Shown here piece by piece: positions 8,624-14,627 of a stretch of 16,330 nt of DNA. Both the position numbers and the translations under genes were made by a program. This stretch comes from Verrucomicrobiaceae bacterium (GTDB lineage: Bacteria > Verrucomicrobiota > Verrucomicrobiae > Verrucomicrobiales > Akkermansiaceae): assembly GCA_003820635.1 (NCBI GenBank), contig RPOS01000059.1, positions 1-16,330 on the forward strand, given 5' to 3'. Below the pieces are notes generated by a model that was not told where the DNA came from, did not search any database, and saw only the letters and a program-made list of their open reading frames with translations. The number at the start of each line of letters is the position of its first letter. The first letter of the stretch is position 1.

Positions 8624-9516
8624 CAGTGCTTTGACTTAGGAAGTCTCGCGGTCAGGAAATCACGCAGCAGCGGCTCCAGCGGCGTGTCGGTGGTGACGAG
8701 TTGATAGTCGGCGGAGGCGTCGTGGCACTTGGCGCGGACCTTGGTGAGGAAATCGCGCAGCGCGGTTTTGTATTCTTCGGCAATGAGGTTGGGCTCGGCA
8801 ACGAGTGCGGTGCCGTCTTCAAGGTCCACGAATCGGTGCGGGCGATCGAACTCAAAACCGATCTCCAGCGGGTCCAGCAGGTGAAACACCGAGATGTCGT
8901 GCTTGCGATAGCGCAGGTGCTGGAGCGCATCGCCGAGCGCGGAGGGATCGGTGAAGAGATCAGAAAGAATGACGACAAAGGCGCGCTGGCCGATTTTTTC
9001 GGCAATGGTGTGGAGTGCGGTGATGAGGCCGGTTTCACCCGACGGTTCGAGTTTTCCGAGTGTCGAGAAGAACCGTTCGAGGTGCGCGGCGCGGCGGCTG
9101 GGCGGGACTTCAAGGTGGAGCTTGTCCGTGCAGATGGATAACCCGGCGGCGTCGCCTTGATTTACTAACAGATAAGCCAGCGACGCGGCGATGCGGCGGG
9201 CGTATTGGATTTTCGAATCGCCACTGCCCGCGAAGTTCATCGAACCGGATGCATCGACCACGAAGTAAGCACGCAGGTTGGTGTCCGCCTCGAATTCCTT
9301 GATGTAAAACCGGTCTGAGCGGGCAAAGGCTTTCCAGTCGAGACGGCGGGTGTCATCGCCGGGCACGTATTTGCGATACTCGGCGAATTCCACGGACGAC
9401 CCGCGATGCGGCGAGCGATGTTTTCCCGCCACGTTGCCCAACATCGGCACCCGCGACTCGATGGGCAGCGAGCCGAGACGCGAGAGGAGATCGTTGTCGA
9501 GAAAGTCGTATTTCAT
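8623..9516 (-). CDS. DUF58 domain protein (VWA-like, MoxR partner)
   Basis: A 297-residue soluble DUF58 protein. The family hallmark RGSSVEFAEYRKYVPGDD...RRLDWKAFARSD lies at about residues 38-67. A VWA-type metal site DASGSM is at 88-93. The N terminus (DFLDNDLLSRLGSLPIESRVPMLGNVAGKHRS) matches the usual start of the family, which fixes the ATG at 9516. Unusually, the bases directly before this ATG are the end of a GAAACCAG-type repeat. On the transcript they read CTGGTTTCCTC, so no Shine-Dalgarno is present. The gene overlaps the BatA-like gene by one base. Its normal upstream partner moxR is separated from it by the S23 insertion. Confidence 0.92.
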   Translation of the reverse strand: MKYDFLDNDLLSRLGSLPIESRVPMLGNVAGKHRSPHRGSSVEFAEYRKYVPGDDTRRLDWKAFARSDRFYIKEFEADTNLRAYFVVDASGSMNFAGSGDSKIQYARRIAASLAYLLVNQGDAAGLSICTDKLHLEVPPSRRAAHLERFFSTLGKLEPSGETGLITALHTIAEKIGQRAFVVILSDLFTDPSALGDALQHLRYRKHDISVFHLLDPLEIGFEFDRPHRFVDLEDGTALVAEPNLIAEEYKTALRDFLTKVRAKCHDASADYQLVTTDTPLEPLLRDFLTARLPKSKH

Positions 9517-9530
9517 GAGGAAACCAGAGA

Positions 9531-9549
9531 CCGGAAACCAGAAACCAGA
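9531..9549 (+). repeat. left arm of the 19-base inverted repeat around the S23 gene
   Basis: Reads CCGGAAACCAGAAACCAGA. It pairs with 9938-9956 at 18 of 19 positions; the only mismatch is the third base (G here, A in the other arm). It is part of a longer GAAACC-rich tract (9520-9550), which itself consists of tandem 7-base GAAACCA units. Confidence 0.85.
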
Positions 9550-9559
9550 AAAGAGAAGA

Positions 9560-9928
9560 TCATGCCTTGGTCACGAGTTTTTCGATGAGCGAGCCGAGCA
9601 TCCTGGAAAGCTCCCGGGTTTCCTCGATCATTTCGGAAGTTTCATCGAACGGCTCAATGCCAAGCTCACGGCAAACCTCTTTATGAACCATGAGTTGGGT
9701 GCGAAGCTCACCGCATGATCCTTTGCCATATTCGAGAAACCTTGCGAAATCCGCATCCGAACGACGTTCTGCCCCCTCCGCGATGTTCGATGGAATAGAC
9801 AAAGACGAGCGGGTGATCTGGCTCTTCAATTCAAATTCCCTGGAGCCATGGGCCGCGACACAAACATTCACCGCAAGCCGGCAACCGCGTTTCCAAACCT
9901 CAAGATTCTCAAAATTGTGAGAGTGCAT
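9560..9928 (-). CDS. four-helix bundle protein, S23/IVP family
   Basis: A 122-residue protein of the family first seen in 23S rRNA intervening sequences (S23), also related to the Avd accessory protein of diversity-generating retroelements. Diagnostic wording: FENLEVWKRGCRLAV near the N terminus, RSSLSIPSNIAEGAERRS in the middle, then FARFLEYGKGSCGELRTQL and a C-terminal helix ending ELSRMLGSLIEKLVTKA. The frame continues upstream into the 3' end of moxR (to 10204), but the homology starts at the ATG at 9928, preceded by AAGAA. The family forms basic homopentamers and probably binds nucleic acid; its biological role is not known. It sits inside an otherwise standard moxR-DUF58 junction, enclosed by inverted repeats. 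Confidence 0.9.
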   Translation of the reverse strand: MHSHNFENLEVWKRGCRLAVNVCVAAHGSREFELKSQITRSSLSIPSNIAEGAERRSDADFARFLEYGKGSCGELRTQLMVHKEVCRELGIEPFDETSEMIEETRELSRMLGSLIEKLVTKA

Positions 9929-9937
9929 GATTCTTAG

Positions 9938-9956
9938 TCTGGTTTCTGGTTTCTGG
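9938..9956 (+). repeat. right arm of the 19-base inverted repeat around the S23 gene
   Basis: Reads TCTGGTTTCTGGTTTCTGG, the reverse complement of the left arm (9531-9549) with one mismatch. The arm ends ten bases before the moxR stop codon. Next to it, on the transcript, is GAGAGG (rc of 9957-9962), which looks like a ribosome binding site and may once have served the DUF58 gene. Confidence 0.85.
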
Positions 9957-9966
9957 CCTCTCAAAC

Positions 9967-10989
9967 TCACGCGTCGCGCATCTCCTTGATCAGGCGCTCG
10001 ACGATTTTCTTCGACGTCATTCCCTGCGATTCCGCCGCGAAGTTGGTGATGACGCGATGGGTGAGCACGGCGGGGGCGACGGCTTCGAGGTCTTCCAGCG
10101 AGGCCATGTAGGCGCCGCGCAGGGCGGCGCGGGACTTTGCACCGAGGATGAGATACTGGACCGCGCGCGGGCCGGCACCCCAGCCGACGGTGTCCTTGAT
10201 CCACTGCGGCGACTCCGGTTGGTGCGGGCGGGTCTTGCGGACCATGTTCACTGCATATTCATAGAGGTGCTCGGGCACCGGGACGCGGCGGACGAGTTGC
10301 TGGCAGGCGAGGACTTTCTGGCCATCGAGCAGGTGGCCGAGCGTCTGCCGGGCGGAGCCGGTGGTCTCGCGGGCGATGCGTTTTTCCTCATCGGCTGAAG
10401 GGTAATCGACTTCGATGAGGAACATGAAGCGGTCGAGCTGTGCTTCCGGCAGCGGGTAGGTGCCCTCCTGCTCGATGGGGTTTTGCGTGGCCAGCACGAA
10501 AAACGGCGGCTGCAGGGTGTAGGTGTTGCCGAGCACGGTCACCTTGTTTTCCTGCATCGCCTCCAACATGGCGGACTGGGTTTTAGCCGGGGCGCGGTTG
10601 ATTTCATCCGCGAGTACGATGTTGGCAAAGACCGGTCCTTTCACGAACTCGAACTGCCTGCGGCCGCCGACGCCGGATTCCTGGATGATGTCGGTGCCGG
10701 TGATGTCCGCGGGCATCAGGTCCGGCGTGAACTGGATGCGGTTGAAGGACAGGTCGAAAGTCTGCGCCACGGAGGAAACCAGCAGGGTTTTTGCGAGGCC
10801 GGGCACGCCCATGAGAAGGGCGTGTCCGCGGGCGAAGAGGCAGATGGCGAGCTGCTCGATCACCCGGTCCTGGCCGATGATGATTTTTCCAAGTTCCGCG
10901 CGGAATTCCTGGTAGGTTCTGCCGAGTTCATCGATGGCGGCCACGTCATCAGGCGGAAGTTGCTGGGCGGGTTCGAGGGTGGAATCCAT
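9967..10989 (-). CDS. MoxR-family AAA+ ATPase
   Basis: A 340-residue MoxR ATPase. Visible are Walker A GVPGLAKT (61-68), Walker B IVLADE (124-129) followed by INRAPAKTQSAMLEAMQE, the sensor region ATQNPIEQEGTYPLPEAQLDRF (N170, R188) and a C-terminal lid domain. MoxR proteins work with VWA-domain partners as chaperone-like or metal-insertion machines (RavA-ViaA and NorQ-NorD are studied examples). Here the partners are the DUF58 and two VWA membrane proteins downstream. It is the first gene of the minus-strand cluster. The 113-base gap before it, after serS, should contain the promoter, but no clear -35/-10 pair is visible. Confidence 0.95.
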   Translation of the reverse strand: MDSTLEPAQQLPPDDVAAIDELGRTYQEFRAELGKIIIGQDRVIEQLAICLFARGHALLMGVPGLAKTLLVSSVAQTFDLSFNRIQFTPDLMPADITGTDIIQESGVGGRRQFEFVKGPVFANIVLADEINRAPAKTQSAMLEAMQENKVTVLGNTYTLQPPFFVLATQNPIEQEGTYPLPEAQLDRFMFLIEVDYPSADEEKRIARETTGSARQTLGHLLDGQKVLACQQLVRRVPVPEHLYEYAVNMVRKTRPHQPESPQWIKDTVGWGAGPRAVQYLILGAKSRAALRGAYMASLEDLEAVAPAVLTHRVITNFAAESQGMTSKKIVERLIKEMRDA

Positions 10990-11102
10990 GGTTTGCAGGT
11001 GGAAGCGAAGCTAGAAGCGGCGCTTGTTTTGTCCAGACGGGATCTCGGCGGGTTTTCCGCCAATAAGCCCGCCAAAATGGCTTCGCAATCCGCCTCGCGG
11101 CT

Positions 11103-12383
11103 TTATGCCAGCACTTCTGCGCCGAAATACGGGACGAGTGCTTGCGGAATCCGGATCGAGCCGTCGGCTTGCTGGCATTGTTCCAGCAAGGCCACGTAGA
11201 GACGCGGCAGGGCGGTGCCGGAGCCGTTGAGGGTGTGCGGGAAACGGTTTTTGCCCTCGGCATCCTTGAAGCGCAGTTTCATCCGGCGTGCCTGATAGTC
11301 GGTGAAGCACGAGCAGCTGGAAACTTCCAGATACTTGCCGTGGCCGGGTGCCCAGACTTCGATGTCGTAGGTCTTGGCCGAGGAAAATCCGATGTCGCCG
11401 GTGCAAAGCTCAATGACGCGGTAGTGCAAGCCGAGTTTCTGCAGAATCGACTCGGCGTGAGCCGTGAGTTGTTCGAGCACCTCGAAGCCGTGGTCCGGGT
11501 GGACGATCTGCACGAGCTCCACCTTGTCGAACTGGTGCATGCGGATGATGCCCTTGTTGTCGCGCCCGGCGGAGCCCGCCTCGCGGCGGAAACACGGGGT
11601 GTAGGCGGCCATTTTCACCGGCAGGTCCGCTTCGGTTAGAATGGTGTCGCGATAGAGGTTGGTCACCGGCACCTCGGCGGTGGGCGCAAGGAAGAGGTTG
11701 TTGATGCCATCCTCGCCGGCATCCGTGCCATACATGTCGTCCTCGAATTTCGGCAGTTGGCCGGTGCCCTCCATGCACTCGCGCTTCACCAGGTGCGGGA
11801 CGTTGACCTCCTCGTAGCCGTTGGCAGCCTGGGTATCTAACAGGAAATTGATCAACGCACGTTCGAGCCGCGCGCCCTTGCCGCGATAGACGACAAAGCC
11901 GGAACCGGCGACGCGGGTGCCATCGTCCCAGTTGATGAGGCCGTGCCGGAGCGCGAGTTCGACGTGGTCCTTCGGTTCGGCGATGTCGGGCTTGCTTCCC
12001 CACTCGCGCACGACCGGGTTGGCGGTTTCATCCGAGCCGGCGGGGCAGGCGTCGTGGGTGAGGTTGGGGATGTTGAGCAGCAGGTTGGTCTGCTCGGCGG
12101 AGGCGTCCTCAGCCTTCACATCATGGGCGGTGATCTGCTCGTTGATGGCGCGCACCTCGGCCTCGATGGCGGAGGTGTCCTCGCCCTTGGCCTTGAGCAT
12201 GCCGATTTGTTTGGAAATCGTTTTGCGCTGGTTCTGCAGCTGCTGTTTCTCGGTCTCGGCCTTGCGGCGCGCCTCGTCGCAGGCGAGCACGGCATCGATG
12301 AGCTTCCAGTGATCACCGCCACGGGCCTTGAGGCGTTCCTGGACGGCGGCGGGGTTTTCGCGGATGACGCGGATATCAAGCAT
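11103..12383 (-). CDS. serS: seryl-tRNA synthetase
   Basis: A 426-residue class II aminoacyl-tRNA synthetase that charges tRNA-Ser. It has the canonical start MLDIRVIRENPAAVQERL, then the long antiparallel coiled-coil arm (about residues 28-105) that grips the tRNA-Ser variable arm. Class II motif 2 is in CFRREAGSAGRDNKGIIR, followed by HQFDKVEL. The SSCSCFTDYQARRM block and motif 3 in NGSGTALPRLYVALLEQ complete the active site. The frame is open upstream to 12605, inside the DUF1080 gene, but the family start is clearly at 12383. No good Shine-Dalgarno precedes it. The stop is TAA. Confidence 0.97.
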   Translation of the reverse strand: MLDIRVIRENPAAVQERLKARGGDHWKLIDAVLACDEARRKAETEKQQLQNQRKTISKQIGMLKAKGEDTSAIEAEVRAINEQITAHDVKAEDASAEQTNLLLNIPNLTHDACPAGSDETANPVVREWGSKPDIAEPKDHVELALRHGLINWDDGTRVAGSGFVVYRGKGARLERALINFLLDTQAANGYEEVNVPHLVKRECMEGTGQLPKFEDDMYGTDAGEDGINNLFLAPTAEVPVTNLYRDTILTEADLPVKMAAYTPCFRREAGSAGRDNKGIIRMHQFDKVELVQIVHPDHGFEVLEQLTAHAESILQKLGLHYRVIELCTGDIGFSSAKTYDIEVWAPGHGKYLEVSSCSCFTDYQARRMKLRFKDAEGKNRFPHTLNGSGTALPRLYVALLEQCQQADGSIRIPQALVPYFGAEVLA

Positions 12384-12436
12384 GGCGCGGCGACTCTCGC
12401 GGCCGATGGGGTCGGGAATCAACGCGAATTTTTCGC

Positions 12437-13069
12437 TTATTCGAGCGGGGTGAGCTCGACCTTGCGGAAATGGATTTCCGCGCCCTCGCTCTGCAGGCAG
12501 ATGGCACCCTTGCTGGTGCTCAGGCCGCTGCCTTCGTTCATCCGCACGCCATTGACCCATACGGTGATGGTGTCTGCCTTGCAGATGACTTTCATCGTAT
12601 TCCACTCGCCGGGAGGGTTCTCGGTGCTCTCCTGGCGTTTCAGCCAGCGGCGGCCCAGCGGTGTGGCGTTGGCAATGGTGACCGTTTCACCGAGCATCCA
12701 GAAATCTCCGGCATTGCCGCTGCCGAGCTGCACCTCCAGCGATTTCGGCCAGACAAATGTTTGCCGCGGAGTGGAGGCATGCACCAGCAAGCCGCTGTTG
12801 CCGGGTTTCTTGCCATCCGGCCATCGCCACTCGACGGTGAGCTGGTAGTTGGAAAACTCCTTTTCGCTGCGGATCACCCCGGGCGGGCGGCCCTTGCACA
12901 CCAGGATGCCGTCTGCCACCGACCAGACAGCGTCCGGCTTCACATCGGGGTCAATCACATCGAAGGTCCAGCCATCGAGGTTTTTGCCGTTGAACAAGGG
13001 CAGGGGCTCGGCGGCAAACAGGAGTGATGGCAAGAGGCAGAGGAATGCGGCGCGTATCATCCGGACCAT
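12437..13069 (-). CDS. secreted DUF1080 (3-keto-disaccharide hydrolase) domain protein
   Basis: A 210-residue protein with a signal peptide (MIRAAFLCLLPSLLFAAE, cleavage after FAA). A single DUF1080 beta-jelly-roll domain follows: LFNGKNLDGWTF at the start, then VWSVADGILVCKG, YQLTVEWRWPDGKKPGNSGLLVH, EVQLGSGNAGDFW, GEWNTMKVICKADTITVWVNG and KGAICLQSEGAEIHFRKVEL. This domain resembles concanavalin-type lectin/glucanase folds; some members hydrolyse 3-keto-disaccharides, and it is very abundant in Verrucomicrobia and Planctomycetes. Starts at 13069 or 13060 both give the signal peptide; upstream codons (to 13243) do not fit. Transcription is divergent from the GHL10 gene, with serS following 53 bases downstream. 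Confidence 0.9.
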   Translation of the reverse strand: MVRMIRAAFLCLLPSLLFAAEPLPLFNGKNLDGWTFDVIDPDVKPDAVWSVADGILVCKGRPPGVIRSEKEFSNYQLTVEWRWPDGKKPGNSGLLVHASTPRQTFVWPKSLEVQLGSGNAGDFWMLGETVTIANATPLGRRWLKRQESTENPPGEWNTMKVICKADTITVWVNGVRMNEGSGLSTSKGAICLQSEGAEIHFRKVELTPLE

Positions 13070-13090
13070 GGCGGCATGAGATAACAGATT

Positions 13091-13103
13091 CCCCACCGTG
13101 GGG
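13091..13103. promoter_or_regulatory. compact palindrome in the divergent gap, possible operator
   Basis: CCCCACCGTGGGG is a perfect six-base dyad around one central C. It lies in the 133-base gap between the divergent DUF1080 and GHL10 genes, 22 bases upstream of the DUF1080 start. The loop of one base is too small for an RNA hairpin, so a protein-binding site is the more likely reading. The regulator is unknown. Confidence 0.3.
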
Positions 13104-13202
13104 CAAAGAAAAGCTGCGTGGAAAATCGAGCGCCGCAGTTGCTGTCTCCTCCGCAGGACTCGCTTCTTGCAGGCAGCGCCAAACTGCGGCATCATGCACG
13201 GC

Positions 13203-14618
13203 ATGAGCCGATTGTTGTTCCTGTTTCTCGTCCTCGTTGCCACAGCCAGAGCCCAGTCCTACACGCCGGCTGGCGAACGGCCGCCAGCCCTGGCCCGCGA
13301 GTTCCGGGGCGCGTGGATCGCCTCGATTTACAATATCGACTGGCCGAGCTCCAAGGGTCTCAGCGCCTCCGCCCAGCAGGCGGAACTGCGTGCCATGCTC
13401 GACAAGATGGCCGCCTTGAAAATCAATGCCGTCGTCTTCCAGGTGCGCCCGCAATGCGACGCGCTCTATCAGTCCTCGCTCGAGCCATGGAGCCCGTGGC
13501 TCACCGGCACCATGGGTCGCTCGCCGGGTTATGATCCACTGGCTTTCTGCATCAAGGAGGCCCACGCGCGCGGCATCGAGGTGCATGCCTGGTTCAATCC
13601 CTTCCGCGCGCTTTCCAACAACTCGCAGCAGGTTTCCGGAAACCACATCGCCCGCGCCATGCCACACATCACCAAACGCTACGGCACCATGACGTGGTGC
13701 GATCCAGGCCATCCCGATACCCGTTCGCACGCCCTCAATGTCATCATGGACGTGGTGCGCCGCTATGACATCGATGGCGTGCATCTGGATGATTATTTCT
13801 ATCCGTATCCCAACGGCGGCCTGCGCTTTGCGGATGGCAAGTCCCCCGCCCAGCGCCGGGCCTATGTCGATGGCTTCGTCAGCAGTCTTTACTCCTCCGT
13901 CAAGAAACAGAAGCCCTGGGTGCGGGTGGGCATCAGCCCGTTCGGCATCTGGCGGCCGGGCGTGCCCAGCGGCATCGAGGCCGGCATCGACAGCTATGAG
14001 CAGCTCGCCGGAGATTCGCGCAAGTGGCTGAAAAACGGCTGGGTGGATTACCTCGCGCCACAGCTCTACTGGCGGATCTCGCCGCAGAAGCAGAGTTTTC
14101 CGAAATTGCTCGATTGGTGGCGCGATCAGGGCAGCCGCCCGGTCTGGCCCGGCATCGCCACCGCCCGCATCAATTCCTCCGACGATCCCGGCCGCCCGGC
14201 ATCCGAGATCACCAACCAGATCGACCTTTCCCGCAAGATCGGCAAAAACTGGAACGGCCACATTCATTGGAGCGCCAAAAGCCTCGTCACCAACCGCGGC
14301 GGCATCGCCACCCGGCTCGCCGGCACCTACACCCAGCCTGCCGCCGTGCCGCCCATGCCGTGGCTCAGCAAGAAAGCGCCGGCTGCACCAGGGGTGAGTG
14401 CGAGTGTGCAAGGTGGCGATACCGTGGTGCGCTGGCAGCCGGATTCCGCCACCGCGAAAATCGCAGTGCAGGCCCGCAACGGCGGCACTTGGCGGACGAT
14501 GAGGATCGCATCCGCCAGGGCAGGCCAAGCCACCATTCCGCGCGCCGACGCCATCGCGGTCACCGCGCTCGACCGCTTCGGCAATGCCAGCCCGCCCAAG
14601 GTGCTCGCTTTGCGGTGA
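13203..14618 (+). CDS. secreted GHL10-family glycoside hydrolase (family 10-like, YngK type)
   Basis: A 471-residue exported protein. Signal peptide MSRLLFLFLVLVATARA is followed by the GHL10 (DUF187) barrel: EFRGAWIASIYNIDWPS at the start, NAVVFQVRPQCDALYQSSLEPWSPWLTG, then GIEVHAWFNPFR, YDIDGVHLDDYFYPYP with the acidic pair, WVRVGISPFGIWRP, and YLAPQLYWRI with PVWPGIATARI near the barrel end. A small beta domain (about 385-471, fibronectin-like in pattern) closes it. GHL10 members are putative glycan or peptidoglycan-related hydrolases; the substrate here is unknown. Several upstream ATGs are in frame (13098, 13194), but only 13203 gives a clean signal peptide. The next gene begins nine bases after the stop. 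Confidence 0.92.
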   Translation: MSRLLFLFLVLVATARAQSYTPAGERPPALAREFRGAWIASIYNIDWPSSKGLSASAQQAELRAMLDKMAALKINAVVFQVRPQCDALYQSSLEPWSPWLTGTMGRSPGYDPLAFCIKEAHARGIEVHAWFNPFRALSNNSQQVSGNHIARAMPHITKRYGTMTWCDPGHPDTRSHALNVIMDVVRRYDIDGVHLDDYFYPYPNGGLRFADGKSPAQRRAYVDGFVSSLYSSVKKQKPWVRVGISPFGIWRPGVPSGIEAGIDSYEQLAGDSRKWLKNGWVDYLAPQLYWRISPQKQSFPKLLDWWRDQGSRPVWPGIATARINSSDDPGRPASEITNQIDLSRKIGKNWNGHIHWSAKSLVTNRGGIATRLAGTYTQPAAVPPMPWLSKKAPAAPGVSASVQGGDTVVRWQPDSATAKIAVQARNGGTWRTMRIASARAGQATIPRADAIAVTALDRFGNASPPKVLALR

Positions 14619-14627
14619 TAGTCTCCC

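Larger units (their letters stand above)
9517..9960 (-). mobile_element. IVS-like insertion: S23 gene bracketed by complementary ends
   Basis: This 444-base block lies between the moxR stop and the DUF58 start. It consists of one four-helix bundle gene with a GAAACCAG-type repeat tract at each end. The two tracts are inverted with respect to each other, and both begin with GAGG read inward. In the transcript the ends can pair into a helix enclosing the whole gene. Bacterial 23S rRNA intervening sequences have the same layout: complementary ends around an S23 ORF. I infer that this is a related mobile unit placed in a protein-coding operon. No clear target-site duplication is visible and no transposase lies inside. 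Confidence 0.55.

Noticed and set aside
9518..9558. GAAACCAG tandem units as a CRISPR array
   Set aside because: Units are only seven bases, spacers are absent and no cas gene is nearby; they are the ends of the S23 element.
9929..10204. Longer N terminus for the S23 protein
   Set aside because: The open frame runs into the 3' end of moxR and reads as a shadow of that gene; family similarity starts at 9928.
11047..11073. GGCGGG...CCCGCC hairpin after serS as a rho-independent terminator
   Set aside because: The stem is possible on the minus strand, but a GAGATCCCG sequence follows it instead of a T-run and the loop is 15 bases; not strong enough to annotate.
10990..11102. Promoter for the moxR cluster (TGGACA with TAGCTT at 16-base spacing on the minus strand)
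   Set aside because: The -10 matches only three of six bases; such matches occur by chance.
12424..12436. GCGAATTTTTCGC hairpin right after the DUF1080 stop as a terminator
   Set aside because: Only five base pairs with a three-base loop, and no T-run follows on the minus strand.
12384..12605. N-terminal extension of SerS
   Set aside because: The upstream frame lies inside the DUF1080 gene, and SerS proteins start with MLDI.
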